Shown here one piece after another: positions 34,687 through 44,162 of a DNA stretch of 64,000 bases. A program made the translations under genes and the position numbers. How positions within the stretch are numbered: position 1 is the stretch's first letter; the number at the start of each line of letters is the position of its first letter. The notes under the pieces were generated by a model that saw nothing but the letters and a program-made list of their open reading frames with translations, searched no databases and had not been told where the DNA came from. This DNA is from an uncultured Alphaproteobacteria bacterium (GTDB taxonomy: Bacteria; Pseudomonadota; Alphaproteobacteria; RF32; CAG-239), in assembly GCA_944391445.1 (NCBI GenBank), contig CALXTL010000002.1:1-64000 (forward strand). The letters run 5' to 3'.

Positions 34687-36693
34687 ATGAAAAAGAACAT
34701 AATCGCCCGAATTTCCGTTTTGTTTTTCCTGCTTGCCTCATGCAGCAAGGAAAGTCCTGAACTTATCCCCTGCATGTGCGACGGCTCCGAATCAACGCTG
34801 GGTTTGTTTGACTGCATGTGCGAACCGATGAAAAAGAAACCGGTGCGCCGCATTTCCTATCTGCAAGACAGTAACGCTCCTCGCTATCAAACCCTGATTA
34901 TTGATGACGAGCAGCGCGACGCTTACCTTTATCTTCACAAAAGCCGCAATTACTACGCACCGATTAAACTGGAATATGTTGATTTCCGCATTAAGAAAAA
35001 CCGCAACTACACCGACTACGACCGTAAACTTGGTAATTACCGTTTCCGTATCTTCGGCTGCCGCCGCGAAACCAAAAACGCATTTCTCAATGAAGGCCGC
35101 ACCATGCAGAAAGACATGCGCTTTTTCGATGTCTTTTATGAAACCATGAATGACTATTACCCGGTTGTGGTTGACAAAAGCAATATGTACTATCCCGATT
35201 CCGACCGCCTGCCTTATCCCGAATATATCATCACGGCCGAAATCACCGATTATTTTATGAATATCTGTGATGAATTTGACTGGGAAAATGTCAAACAGAA
35301 AAAACTTCGTTCCGGCAGCTCGGAAATTACCGTGGTTTGGCGGGTCATGAATCTTCTGCGCGACGAAGTATACTGCAAAGGCACCACCACCGGTTACGGC
35401 CAGATTTCCGAAGGCGAACCGAACGGAGAAACGCTGTTGGTCGAACGCGCTTTTGAAGATGCTCTGACCAAATTGCCCGAAGTTCAGTGTTTCAATTCCA
35501 CACTGGCACAACGCATCCGGCCGGAAGATATCCGTGCACAGCTGGCTTATCTGGATGGCATTGAACAACGCGGTCAGACCTTTGCTTCACAATACCAGAA
35601 TGAGCTAAAAGGCATCTCCATGCTGCAAGACTGTGCCAGCGGCATTGCTTCGGTCATCCCGATCGCAGCACAGCCGGTAACTGCTCAAACAGTAGAAGCT
35701 GTTGAGCTTGTCCCCGTGGCGCAGGTGGAAGCAGCCCAGGTTGTGGAAAATGCGGGCATGACCTCGACCCAAACAACCGTTTCGCTCGAACCAAGCTGCA
35801 ACGCGGTCGAAGTCCGCGGCGGGGTCAGCGGCGACAGCGGCACGATTGTCCAACCGGTCAAAGACAATGTCAAAATTTCCGACGACTACTGGGTAGATAT
35901 CCCGCTTGACACCGACGACCAAAAAGCCGTCGACAGCCGCAATCAGGTTGAAAGCGCTTTTGCCAGTACCACCAACAAATTTTGCATCAGCAGCCAACCG
36001 CCGTATAAAGATCTGAATGCTCAGAATCTATATAAAGTCCGGGCATCAATTGTTGCGGTTGAAAATGCCCTGGGACAAAAAGGCGCCGGCTTAATTATTG
36101 CCGACAATCTGGTTCTGACTTCGGCCGACCTCATGGTCAAAAACAACAACAATTTCAACCTTCGCACCATCAATGGCCGGGAAATGCAGGCGGCAGCTTT
36201 CAGAGTCAACCCCAACAAAAACGTTGCCCTGCTTCTGTTGCAAGAACCGACACGTTATACACCGCTGCCGCTGTCCTTGGAACTGCCGGAAGTAGAAAAA
36301 GATATCTTGTTGACGCTGGGCTTGCTTGATCTTGATACTGAAGGGGAAGGTTATATTGATAATGAAGGACGCGTCATCGGCTATCGCTGGTCGGAAGACA
36401 AAGGCGCCGAAATTGAGGTAGACACCTTTGTGCAGACCGTCACGCTTGGCGGCGCGTTGATTGACATGCACGGCAATATTGTCGGAATCGCCCATGTCAG
36501 CAAAAAATCTGACAATTCGCCGGATCTGTTCATCCCGATTGAAACCGCACTCAAAGCTCTCGGACTTGAGATTTGCGGTCGGCCGTTCGACGGCGACAAA
36601 CCTAAAGCTTTCAAGCAGACTCCTCTTGCCGACGCAATTGACAACTCCACAGATAAAACGCCGATTCCGTTGGAAGGACTGCAGCGCAAATAA
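34687..36693 (+). CDS. Lipoprotein with inactive trypsin-like domain
   Basis: The 668-residue protein has a lipoprotein signal peptide with lipobox LASC at about residues 17-20. Residues about 130-300 form a domain reminiscent of outer-membrane or curli-type assembly lipoproteins (YIITAEITDYFMN, GTTTGYGQISEGEPNGE). A low-complexity alanine/valine/glutamine linker follows at about 315-370. The C-terminal part (about 450-630) has the fold markers of a trypsin-like protease, but all three catalytic positions are changed: D481 in VLTSADLM, N512 in NKNVALLLL and L587 in TLGGALID. AGGAG is 8 bases before the ATG. A terminator follows. Function unknown. Confidence 0.7.
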   Translation: MKKNIIARISVLFFLLASCSKESPELIPCMCDGSESTLGLFDCMCEPMKKKPVRRISYLQDSNAPRYQTLIIDDEQRDAYLYLHKSRNYYAPIKLEYVDFRIKKNRNYTDYDRKLGNYRFRIFGCRRETKNAFLNEGRTMQKDMRFFDVFYETMNDYYPVVVDKSNMYYPDSDRLPYPEYIITAEITDYFMNICDEFDWENVKQKKLRSGSSEITVVWRVMNLLRDEVYCKGTTTGYGQISEGEPNGETLLVERAFEDALTKLPEVQCFNSTLAQRIRPEDIRAQLAYLDGIEQRGQTFASQYQNELKGISMLQDCASGIASVIPIAAQPVTAQTVEAVELVPVAQVEAAQVVENAGMTSTQTTVSLEPSCNAVEVRGGVSGDSGTIVQPVKDNVKISDDYWVDIPLDTDDQKAVDSRNQVESAFASTTNKFCISSQPPYKDLNAQNLYKVRASIVAVENALGQKGAGLIIADNLVLTSADLMVKNNNNFNLRTINGREMQAAAFRVNPNKNVALLLLQEPTRYTPLPLSLELPEVEKDILLTLGLLDLDTEGEGYIDNEGRVIGYRWSEDKGAEIEVDTFVQTVTLGGALIDMHGNIVGIAHVSKKSDNSPDLFIPIETALKALGLEICGRPFDGDKPKAFKQTPLADAIDNSTDKTPIPLEGLQRK

Positions 36694-36697
36694 CAAT

Positions 36698-36732
36698 AAA
36701 AAACCTTCGTTAAGAAAAAACGAAGGTTTTTT
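36698..36732 (+). terminator. Rho-independent terminator after the pseudoprotease lipoprotein gene
   Basis: A 14-base-pair stem, AAAAAACCTTCGTT (36698-36711) with AACGAAGGTTTTTT (36719-36732), 7-base loop, 4 bases after the stop codon. It separates the comM-lipoprotein group from hslV. Confidence 0.92.
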
Positions 36733-36794
36733 ATTGCATTCGTCCCAAATATTACCTACATAATAAGCAAATTTAAACCAAAAAGGAAACTTTG

Positions 36795-37325
36795 ATGACT
36801 ACAATTCTCTGTGTTCGCCGCGACAATGAAGTCGTTATGGCCGGTGACGGACAAGCCACTCTTGGCGAAGCTGTCATTTTCAAATCAAAATCCGTCAAAG
36901 TCCGGCGCATCGGCAACGGCCAGATTATTGCCGGATTTGCGGGTGCGGCGGCTGACGGCATCACGCTGATTGAACGTTTGGAAGCCAAACTTGAAAAACA
37001 CGCCAACCAGCTCAAGCGTGCCGCCGTTGAACTGGCCAAAGACTGGCGAATGGATAAATATCTGCGCCAGCTTCAGGCATTTATGATTGTGGCTGACAAA
37101 GAGACCTCCCTGGTCATTTCCGGCACCGGCGAAGTCATGGAACCCGACGACGGCATCATCGGCATCGGCAGCGGTGGCAATTATGCCATGGCAGCCGCCA
37201 AAGCCCTGTATGATATCAAAGGCCTGAGCCTGACAGAAATTGCCGAACGCGCCATGAAAATTGCCGGCGATATAGATATATACACCAATCACAATATTAT
37301 CATCGAAAGAATTTGCAATGAGTAA
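36795..37325 (+). CDS. hslV: ATP-dependent protease subunit HslV
   Basis: Proteasome-like peptidase of the HslUV (ClpYQ) complex. The 176 residues start [20 protein letters not shown]; removal of Met exposes the catalytic N-terminal threonine. GNVKVRR-type strand residues ([19 protein letters not shown]) and [16 protein letters not shown] follow as in the family. The ATG at 36795 is preceded by AAGGAAA; a TTG one codon upstream is ignored because Thr2 must follow Met1. It overlaps hslU by 8 bases (ATGAGTAA). Confidence 0.97.
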   Translation: MTTILCVRRDNEVVMAGDGQATLGEAVIFKSKSVKVRRIGNGQIIAGFAGAAADGITLIERLEAKLEKHANQLKRAAVELAKDWRMDKYLRQLQAFMIVADKETSLVISGTGEVMEPDDGIIGIGSGGNYAMAAAKALYDIKGLSLTEIAERAMKIAGDIDIYTNHNIIIERICNE

Positions 37326-38625
37326 CTTCAGCCCTCGCGAAATTGTCTCCGAACTCGACAAATACATCATCGGCCAGGATGAGGCCAAAAAAGCTGTCGC
37401 CGTCGCTTTGCGCAACCGCTGGCGCCGGATGCAGCTGCCCGAGCGTCTCAAAGAAGAGATTGTTCCCAAAAACATTCTCATGGTCGGACCGACCGGCGTT
37501 GGCAAAACCGAAATTTCGCGCCGGTTGGCCAAGCTGGCCAAAGCGCCTTTTGTTAAAGTTGAAGCCACCAAATTTACCGAGATCGGATACGTCGGCCGCG
37601 ATGTTGAAAGCATCATCCGCGACCTGATGGAAATTGCTCTGAACGAAACCCGCAAAAAAGCACGCAAAGAAGTCCGTGCCCGAGCCGAGCAAGGCACACT
37701 GGAGCGTCTGCTGGAAGCTTTGGTCGGCGCCTCTGCGGGAGAAGAAACCCGCCAAAAATTCCGCAAACTTTTATTAGATGGCGCTCTTGATGACAAAGAA
37801 ATTGAAATTTCCCTGATTGACAACAGTAATCTCTCAATGCCCACAATTGACATCCCCGGCATGCCCGGCGCTTCCATGGGGATGGTCAGCCTGGGAGATT
37901 TGCTTGGCGGCGGCACCCCAAAATACAAAACCCGCAAACTGACCGTGGCTGAAGCTCGTAAACTGCTGATGGATGAAGAATGCGACAAACTTCTTGATAA
38001 CGACAAAATCACGCATGACGCCATTGCCGCGGTTGAAAATGACGGCATTGTCTTTATTGATGAAATTGACAAAATCACCGGTAAATCCGAAGGCAGCCGC
38101 GCCGATGTTTCGCGCGAGGGCGTCCAGCGCGATCTGCTCCCACTGATAGAAGGGACAACCGTTTCCACCAAATACGGCATGGTCAAAACCGATCACATTT
38201 TGTTTATCTGTTCGGGTGCTTTTCATTTGGCCAAGCCATCGGATTTGCTGCCCGAGCTGCAGGGGCGTCTGCCCATTCGTGTTGAGCTGCAGGCACTGAC
38301 TCATAACGACTTTGTGCGGATTCTGACTGAACCGGAAGCAAACCTGATTGAACAATACACAGCTCTGCTTGGCACGGAAAATTTCCAGCTCGAATTTGAA
38401 CCCGAAGCCATCGACAAAATCGCCGATATTGCCGTTGCAATTAATGAGAACGTGGAAAATATTGGCGCTCGCCGGCTGCACACGGTTTTGGAGATTCTGC
38501 TGGAAGACATCAGTTTTTCGGCGTCAGACCGCAGTGGTGAAAAAGTTGTCATTACCGCCGCCATGGTAGAAGAAAAACTCAATAAATATACTAAGAGCAG
38601 CGATCTTTCAAAGTTTATTTTGTGA
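37318..38625 (+). CDS. hslU: ATP-dependent protease ATPase subunit HslU
   Basis: AAA+ unfoldase that feeds substrates to HslV. The 435 residues begin [20 protein letters not shown] and contain Walker A GPTGVGKT at 57-64, Walker [11 protein letters not shown], the intermediate I-domain (about 110-230) and the sensor region GRLPIRVEL. The C-terminus ends DLSKFIL, the tail that inserts into HslV to activate it. It is coupled to hslV by overlap, and its TGA overlaps the hemW start (TGATG). Confidence 0.98.
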   Translation: MSNFSPREIVSELDKYIIGQDEAKKAVAVALRNRWRRMQLPERLKEEIVPKNILMVGPTGVGKTEISRRLAKLAKAPFVKVEATKFTEIGYVGRDVESIIRDLMEIALNETRKKARKEVRARAEQGTLERLLEALVGASAGEETRQKFRKLLLDGALDDKEIEISLIDNSNLSMPTIDIPGMPGASMGMVSLGDLLGGGTPKYKTRKLTVAEARKLLMDEECDKLLDNDKITHDAIAAVENDGIVFIDEIDKITGKSEGSRADVSREGVQRDLLPLIEGTTVSTKYGMVKTDHILFICSGAFHLAKPSDLLPELQGRLPIRVELQALTHNDFVRILTEPEANLIEQYTALLGTENFQLEFEPEAIDKIADIAVAINENVENIGARRLHTVLEILLEDISFSASDRSGEKVVITAAMVEEKLNKYTKSSDLSKFIL

Positions 38626-39707
38626 TGTCTGATTTCGGAATCTACATTCACTGGCCGTTTTGCCGCAGCAAATGTCCTTATTGCGATTTTTTAAGCCGCG
38701 TCCAGCCAAATATCGATCAGGATAAGCTGATTGCTTCCTATCTTGAAGATCTGACTTTCTATGCGCAAAAAACCGGTCCGCGCACGGTAACATCCGTTTT
38801 CTTTGGCGGCGGCACGCCGTCGCTGCTGAATCCGCGCCAAATTGAAAAAATTATTGCCGCTGTCGATAAAAACTGGGGCCTGAGCCGCAATGCCGAAATC
38901 TCTCTGGAAGCCAATCCAAATACAACCGACAAAGCTCTTTTTGCAGATTTTCGCGCGGCCGGCATCAATCGTTTATCATTGGGAATCCAGTCACTTGACA
39001 ACCAAGAACTCAAGTTTCTCGGCCGCACCCACTCTGCCGCCATGGCCTTAAAAGCTCTTGAAGAAGTCTTAAAAATTTTTGACAACCACTCTGCCGATTT
39101 AATTTATGCATTACCCGGACAAACGCTGTCAAATTGGCAAAAAACACTCAAGACCATTCTTTCTTTCGGGCTGAAACATTTATCGTTATATCAGCTCACA
39201 ATTGAAGAAGGAACCCCCTTTGCCCGCAAAAACATCTCTCTGCCGGAAGAAGACTTTGCCGCCGACATATTCCTTACCACCGAAAAACTTCTTGAAGAAA
39301 ACGGTTTTCAGCATTATGAAGTCTCCAACTATGCACAAAAAGGCTATGCCTGCCGGCATAACCTGCTTTATTGGCGCGGCAACGATTACGTCGGTGTTGG
39401 CGAAGGTGCACACGGACGTCTTCGCATCGGTAATCATTTTTGGGCCACCGAACATCGCCGCCGCATGATTGAACTGACCCCGGACGAACGCGCGCAGGAA
39501 TTGTTGTTGATGGGATTGCGGCTGACATCTGGCATTGATAAAACTCTCTTTGAGCAAACCTGCTCTCAGAATTTTGATTCATTTGTTAATTCTGACTCAT
39601 TAAGCGAACTGACCAAAAACGGCCTGCTGATTGACACACCGCAAAACCTGCGGGCAACGCCGGCAGGTTTTTTGGTTTTGGACAAAGTCACGGAAGAGCT
39701 GGTTTAA
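38625..39707 (+). CDS. hemW: Heme chaperone HemW (radical SAM, coproporphyrinogen oxidase-like)
   Basis: Radical SAM protein related to HemN that binds heme and inserts it into respiratory enzymes. The 360 residues show the [4Fe-4S] motif CRSKCPYC near the N-terminus, followed by VFFGGGTPSLLNP, NPNTTDKALF and RLSLGIQSLDNQELKFLGR. The extra cysteine found in true HemN (CxxxCxxCxC) is absent, favouring HemW. The start overlaps the hslU stop. It ends tail-to-tail with the DUF378 gene, overlapping it by 4 bases. Confidence 0.93.
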   Translation: MSDFGIYIHWPFCRSKCPYCDFLSRVQPNIDQDKLIASYLEDLTFYAQKTGPRTVTSVFFGGGTPSLLNPRQIEKIIAAVDKNWGLSRNAEISLEANPNTTDKALFADFRAAGINRLSLGIQSLDNQELKFLGRTHSAAMALKALEEVLKIFDNHSADLIYALPGQTLSNWQKTLKTILSFGLKHLSLYQLTIEEGTPFARKNISLPEEDFAADIFLTTEKLLEENGFQHYEVSNYAQKGYACRHNLLYWRGNDYVGVGEGAHGRLRIGNHFWATEHRRRMIELTPDERAQELLLMGLRLTSGIDKTLFEQTCSQNFDSFVNSDSLSELTKNGLLIDTPQNLRATPAGFLVLDKVTEELV

Positions 39708-39925
39708 TTCATTTTATGTTGCACAGCCTCTTTCAGAGAACATGACGGCACAAAAATCATGGCCAGCGCCGATAATCCGACCACAATATAAACCATCCGG
39801 CTCAAGACACTCATTGGCCCGAACAAAAAAGCCACCAGATCAAAATCAAACGCGCCGACCAAGCCCCAGTTCACACCGCCGACAATTGTCAGAATCAGAG
39901 CAAGATTTCTCCAAAATGTATTCAT
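39704..39925 (-). CDS. DUF378 family small membrane protein
   Basis: The 73-residue protein has two membrane segments, about 8-28 (LALILTIVGGVNWGLVGAF) and 40-60 (SRMVYIVVGLSALAMIFV). The GGVNWGLVGAFDFDLV signature is that of DUF378, whose function is unknown. AAGG is 8 bases before the ATG at 39925, supporting this start over 39943. It overlaps the convergent hemW gene by 4 bases. A weak promoter (TTGAAA, 16 bases, TATATC) lies upstream. Confidence 0.85.
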   Translation of the reverse strand: MNTFWRNLALILTIVGGVNWGLVGAFDFDLVAFLFGPMSVLSRMVYIVVGLSALAMIFVPSCSLKEAVQHKMN

Positions 39926-40056
39926 AAGCTTTACCTTTCCCAAAAAATTGAACTTTTTGCCTTATTGATATAAAGCGGCTGACGCGTTTTTCAACATCAA
40001 AAAGAAATAGTTTTATGAAAGATTGCCCGATGACTCAAAATCTGACAAACATCATG

Positions 40057-40083
40057 GCAAAAAGCGCGGCCGAACACCGCGCT
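40057..40083 (-). terminator. Rho-independent terminator after the giant cysteine-rich gene
   Basis: On the minus strand, AGCGCGG (revcomp 40077-40083) pairs with CCGCGCT (revcomp 40063-40069) with a 7-base loop, followed by TTTTGCC. It lies 16 bases after the stop codon of the leftward gene. Confidence 0.8.
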
Positions 40084-40099
40084 CCATAATTGCAAAAAA

Positions 40100-43000
40100 T
40101 TATTCAAAATAGCTCAGCGGAAGCTCTCGGCCAAAAATTTCACTGCCGCTGCTATTGCTGCGAATAACCCCGTAACATAACATTTTTGCAGAATCATATG
40201 GGCAATAAATAGCTCGGTTTCCTGTAGCTGCCGTGCAGGAGCTTGCCCCAAACAATGTTGAACTGCAGGAAGAAAGCTTAGCCAGAGAATTGCCTTTTGC
40301 ATCCGTTTCCGTGCCGGATCCGGCGCCAAGACTATTAATAAAATCTTCCAGCTTAAAGCTCGACATGGAGCAAACATCTTCCGTAGACGCACATTTGGTG
40401 GTTAAAGCGTACAGATAAGTCGCTGACGTATCCGCTCCGTCATATTCGCTCATGAGCTGCGTACCCGCAAAATCATACAATCCCTGAGTAAACAGGTTAT
40501 TGCGATTAGTCCCGGTCTCCTCATCTGTTGCATAAGAAACGGAAAACAATGCGTTGGCCGGCATCTTCAGCTTAGAAGTATTGTCGGCCACCACTGATAC
40601 CTCAGGGTAAAACTGCAGCGCGGAACCGCCGTTGAAAGAAGCCGAACTGCCTTCGGCGAATGCTTGCCCGCCGCTAACCGTCAAAACCCCGCCGACAGAT
40701 TGTGTGCCGCCGCTGAAAGCCGACGTTTTTACATTTGCCTCGAAATCGCCGTTCACCGTTGAGGAAACATCACTTGCAGCAGAAACAACCGCCTTGTCGC
40801 CACTAACCGTAACTGCGCTGCCTTTCTCAAGCGTCATACCGGTATTTCCGTTCAGAAGAATGGCTGTCGGCGCGGTCAGATTATCATTAAAGAAATTGAC
40901 ATTGGCGCCTTTCTTAAAAATCAACTGGCCATAGACAGATGATGAACCGGAAACGATCTCAATACCCGTATTGGCACTGATATCGGCACTGTTGGCAAAG
41001 AACCCCTCGCATGATGATGAACCGGCCGGTATATAACACTTGGCTTCATTAAAAGTAGCATGAGCCGCGCGGATGGCCGTCCCCTGCGGGCTCTGATTTT
41101 CCGCCGATAAATAACTTTCCGCTTCAAAAACATTTTTCACATCAATCAACGGATTAACCGTAGACGCCGCCAACCTGACCACGCCTTCGCCAGCAGATCC
41201 TCCGTTACTGATGGTCAAAGATCCTTCAGAAACAATGCCTTTGGTATCCGCAGTCGCGGCAGAATTAGCCCAGTCAAAGTCGCCGGAAATGGTCAAAATC
41301 CGATTTCCCTTGGAATACAAACCTGTCCCATTTCCGGTTATTCTGATCTTTGTATTAAACGGCCATACCGGCGTCACGCCGCTCAACTCCTCAAACACAA
41401 TAGCCTGACCGCTGTTCAATGCCAGATCAACATATGCATTTGGCACCAGAGAACCGTCTGTTTTGTATAAAGAAATACCGAGTGTATTCGCGTTAACCCG
41501 CAGTTTGGTATACACGCCGCTCCCGGAAACCATTTTCAGATTTTCTATTTTCTCAATACCTTTATCATACCCGCCGACAACCACGGAAGCATCTTGATCA
41601 ATAATAAGCTCTGTTCCTGTCCCTGCGGCAGACATATCTTTGCCTCTGAGAGCAACCGTACCGTTAATGACCGAATCACCGCTGACTTTGATGTTGGCGC
41701 CGCCGGCGCTGATATCTTTAATTCCATAACCTTCATTGCCCTCAATATAGATATTGTTCAGCTTCACTTCACTGTCCGTATTAACATAAACTGCCGCGAC
41801 ATCACTGTTCAGTGCTTCTTGAAAATTCGTAAACACGGCAATATCCCGCAACGTTGCCCCGCCTTGCACAATAAGTTTTTGCGTGCCTTCGGAGCTGTTT
41901 GTTGCATCGCCGTTGACCAAAAGACGGTATTTTCCCGTTGCGCAGCTTCCCAAATATTCGTCGCAGCTGCAACCGACCACGGAACTGGTTGCGCCAATAA
42001 TCTGTTTTTTATCTGGCAGCGTAATTGACTCGCTCAGCGAAATATCTCCATCAACCACAATAACTTCAATATTGTCTTGTAAAACGGCCGCCTTCAAATC
42101 CGCAAAATTACTCACCACCGCGGTCGCATCTTTTCCTTTGCTCCACTGCACGGCACAGTTTTCCGGACCACGGCAAAGTTCTCTTGCCTGATCGCAAGCC
42201 TCTTTTGCCGTTCTAACCTCTGTCCCCATGCAGTAAGAAGGATTGCTGTTGACACTGAAGCAATTGGCAAATTGCGCCTCTGCGGCCCGATAACACGTTG
42301 TGGCCACTTTATCGCACTCGTCTATAGGCTGACAGCGTGTGCAATAGATATTATAATTGCCGCTGGACAATGACGACAAAAGCTTATAATTTTCCTGCGC
42401 GCCGCTGGCCTGAACCGGCAAAGCCACAAGCGTATTAACCATCAACGGACAAATACTGTCCCGGTCGCCGTCATAGCGCAAATCAACCGGAGTTGAACCG
42501 ACCGAACAGTTGGTATAAATATTACCGCTGCATGTAAGCCGCCCGTTTGTCCAACCGCCTGTTTCGCAACGCGTCGGCAAAGAAGCGCCCGAATTGTGGA
42601 AAGTTATGCTGGCTTCTGAGGTGCCGCCGCAAACCAGAAAATTACCTTGTTCCGCACAACCGCCAATCTGCAATCGTAATCCTTTGATACTGAAGCTTGA
42701 GCTAGGCAGAGTCAATAAACTGGCCGGCCCGACAGTAATGGAACCGGTACCGGAAAGCCGCCGTCCGCCGGCATATGTTTCGGCACCAAGCAGGCTGAGT
42801 GTTGCGCTGTTGGTAAAAGAGATGGATAACGGCGAACCAGCCGTACCGCCGTAAAGCTGTGTATTTCCTGCAACAGCAAGTGAACTGAAAGATATTTCCG
42901 GATAAATTTCCACCGTGCCGCCGCTTTTGTTTGTTGTCAAAGAGTTAAACGTCAGCCGGGCGCTGCTCTTCGGACACTGAGTATAGCCGAGCTCATACAT

Positions 43001-44020
43001 TTTCGCATAATCATAAATATTTTGCTTGAGGGTATATGTATCACTGGCATTAATATCACTTCGCAGAACAATAGGTTTATTTTGCGAAATGGCCATTTCA
43101 AATTCGGCTTTGCTGCTGACCAGAGCATAGCCTTCGGCTGCCAGATATTCATCACAAGTCATGGCCGTACAACCGCCGGTGTTAGGATCAATTTTATACC
43201 CGGAGACACAGCTTTTGGCTTTATATTTCGTGGTTCCCCCGCATAAAACACAGTCATATGTTTCGTTCACAAACGGAATGGCGCTCGGACTGTCGAAACG
43301 ATAACCGCTGCAATTGGCCTCACACTGGCCACAGCCGGATTCGCATTTGGAAGGACATCCCGGCACCGGCACATCGCAGCCGTTGCATTCGGTTGCAATG
43401 ACGGGCTTATTAATATTTTCCGGCAGATTACAGGTATTATTATTACAGCTTTTACACAAATCGCAGCCATTGCCGTATGTCTCGGCACAACCAAGATCAA
43501 CGCCGTCAACCACGCAGTTTGCCTCTGTCAAACCGTCGCAGGGATCGTCGCAGGATCTGTAAAATGTACCGTTGCTGCCTTTGCAAATGCCTGAAAATTT
43601 CTTCGTCGCGCAAGAAGGATCATTTTCCCGATATTTATAAATTGTCGTATCGCAGTTGCATGCGTTATACAAGCCGTTACAAGTGCTTCCGGCAAGTTTT
43701 TTCCCCTCCTGCGACGGACAATTGGCCGTGCTGTATCGATAAGCAACATCACAACCGCAATCACGATAACAGGTCAAATTGGGCATTGGTGAAAAAACAC
43801 TTTTGCAGACCAGCCCGTGACTTTGAGCATAAGCGGCTGTCACCCCGGCATAATTCTCGCACAAAACCTGATATTTTTGAGCTGTGCGTTCATTAATGCG
43901 GTCTTCAAACGGATTATCATTAATATAATCAGGCAGCAAAGTGACTCTTGCATCAAGAGATCCTGCCAAAACCATAATACTCAAAACAACCACTGCTCCA
44001 AGAGCCGCGCAGTTTTTCAT
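40100..44020 (-). CDS. Very large cysteine-rich exported protein with beta-solenoid-like body
   Basis: I do not recognise a named family. The 1306 residues start with a signal peptide (CAALGAVVVLSIMVLAGS). Residues about 30-290 contain roughly 31 cysteines in short spacings such as CYRDCGCD, CDLCKSCNNNTC and CPSKCESGCGQCEANC. The remainder is glycine-, serine- and asparagine-rich with repeating short beta segments like a right-handed beta-helix adhesin (for example LTISNGGSAGEGVVRL, TGIEIVSGSSSVYG). A related segment occurs twice, at about 299-335 and 633-668, and CDEYL also recurs. No autotransporter barrel is evident at the C-terminus. GAGGAG is 7 bases before the ATG at 44020, supporting this start over 44035. 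Confidence 0.75.
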   Translation of the reverse strand: MKNCAALGAVVVLSIMVLAGSLDARVTLLPDYINDNPFEDRINERTAQKYQVLCENYAGVTAAYAQSHGLVCKSVFSPMPNLTCYRDCGCDVAYRYSTANCPSQEGKKLAGSTCNGLYNACNCDTTIYKYRENDPSCATKKFSGICKGSNGTFYRSCDDPCDGLTEANCVVDGVDLGCAETYGNGCDLCKSCNNNTCNLPENINKPVIATECNGCDVPVPGCPSKCESGCGQCEANCSGYRFDSPSAIPFVNETYDCVLCGGTTKYKAKSCVSGYKIDPNTGGCTAMTCDEYLAAEGYALVSSKAEFEMAISQNKPIVLRSDINASDTYTLKQNIYDYAKMYELGYTQCPKSSARLTFNSLTTNKSGGTVEIYPEISFSSLAVAGNTQLYGGTAGSPLSISFTNSATLSLLGAETYAGGRRLSGTGSITVGPASLLTLPSSSFSIKGLRLQIGGCAEQGNFLVCGGTSEASITFHNSGASLPTRCETGGWTNGRLTCSGNIYTNCSVGSTPVDLRYDGDRDSICPLMVNTLVALPVQASGAQENYKLLSSLSSGNYNIYCTRCQPIDECDKVATTCYRAAEAQFANCFSVNSNPSYCMGTEVRTAKEACDQARELCRGPENCAVQWSKGKDATAVVSNFADLKAAVLQDNIEVIVVDGDISLSESITLPDKKQIIGATSSVVGCSCDEYLGSCATGKYRLLVNGDATNSSEGTQKLIVQGGATLRDIAVFTNFQEALNSDVAAVYVNTDSEVKLNNIYIEGNEGYGIKDISAGGANIKVSGDSVINGTVALRGKDMSAAGTGTELIIDQDASVVVGGYDKGIEKIENLKMVSGSGVYTKLRVNANTLGISLYKTDGSLVPNAYVDLALNSGQAIVFEELSGVTPVWPFNTKIRITGNGTGLYSKGNRILTISGDFDWANSAATADTKGIVSEGSLTISNGGSAGEGVVRLAASTVNPLIDVKNVFEAESYLSAENQSPQGTAIRAAHATFNEAKCYIPAGSSSCEGFFANSADISANTGIEIVSGSSSVYGQLIFKKGANVNFFNDNLTAPTAILLNGNTGMTLEKGSAVTVSGDKAVVSAASDVSSTVNGDFEANVKTSAFSGGTQSVGGVLTVSGGQAFAEGSSASFNGGSALQFYPEVSVVADNTSKLKMPANALFSVSYATDEETGTNRNNLFTQGLYDFAGTQLMSEYDGADTSATYLYALTTKCASTEDVCSMSSFKLEDFINSLGAGSGTETDAKGNSLAKLSSCSSTLFGASSCTAATGNRAIYCPYDSAKMLCYGVIRSNSSGSEIFGRELPLSYFE

Positions 44021-44085
44021 AACCGCTCTCCTCACATTAACAAAGCGTCTTTCGCCGCTAATATCAATCTTTGCCTGATATTCCT

Positions 44086-44091
44086 ATTATA
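44086..44091 (-). promoter_or_regulatory. Consensus -10 box upstream of the giant exported protein gene
   Basis: On the minus strand a perfect TATAAT lies 66 bases before the start codon of the large gene. No good -35 is seen at 16-18 bases, so activation by another factor is possible. Confidence 0.35.
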
Positions 44092-44162
44092 ACCCAAAAT
44101 CTTTAATTTTTTAATAATACAATTATATATGGCCTGAAAAAGTCAAAAAAACGGCGGAAAAC

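Noticed and set aside
36885..38186. 433-codon open frame on the minus strand opposite hslV-hslU
   Set aside because: Antisense to two well-supported genes; serine- and arginine-rich translation without any recognisable motif.
40015..40089. 24-codon plus-strand frame between the DUF378 gene and the giant gene
   Set aside because: It runs through the terminator hairpin at 40063-40083 and has no ribosome binding site.
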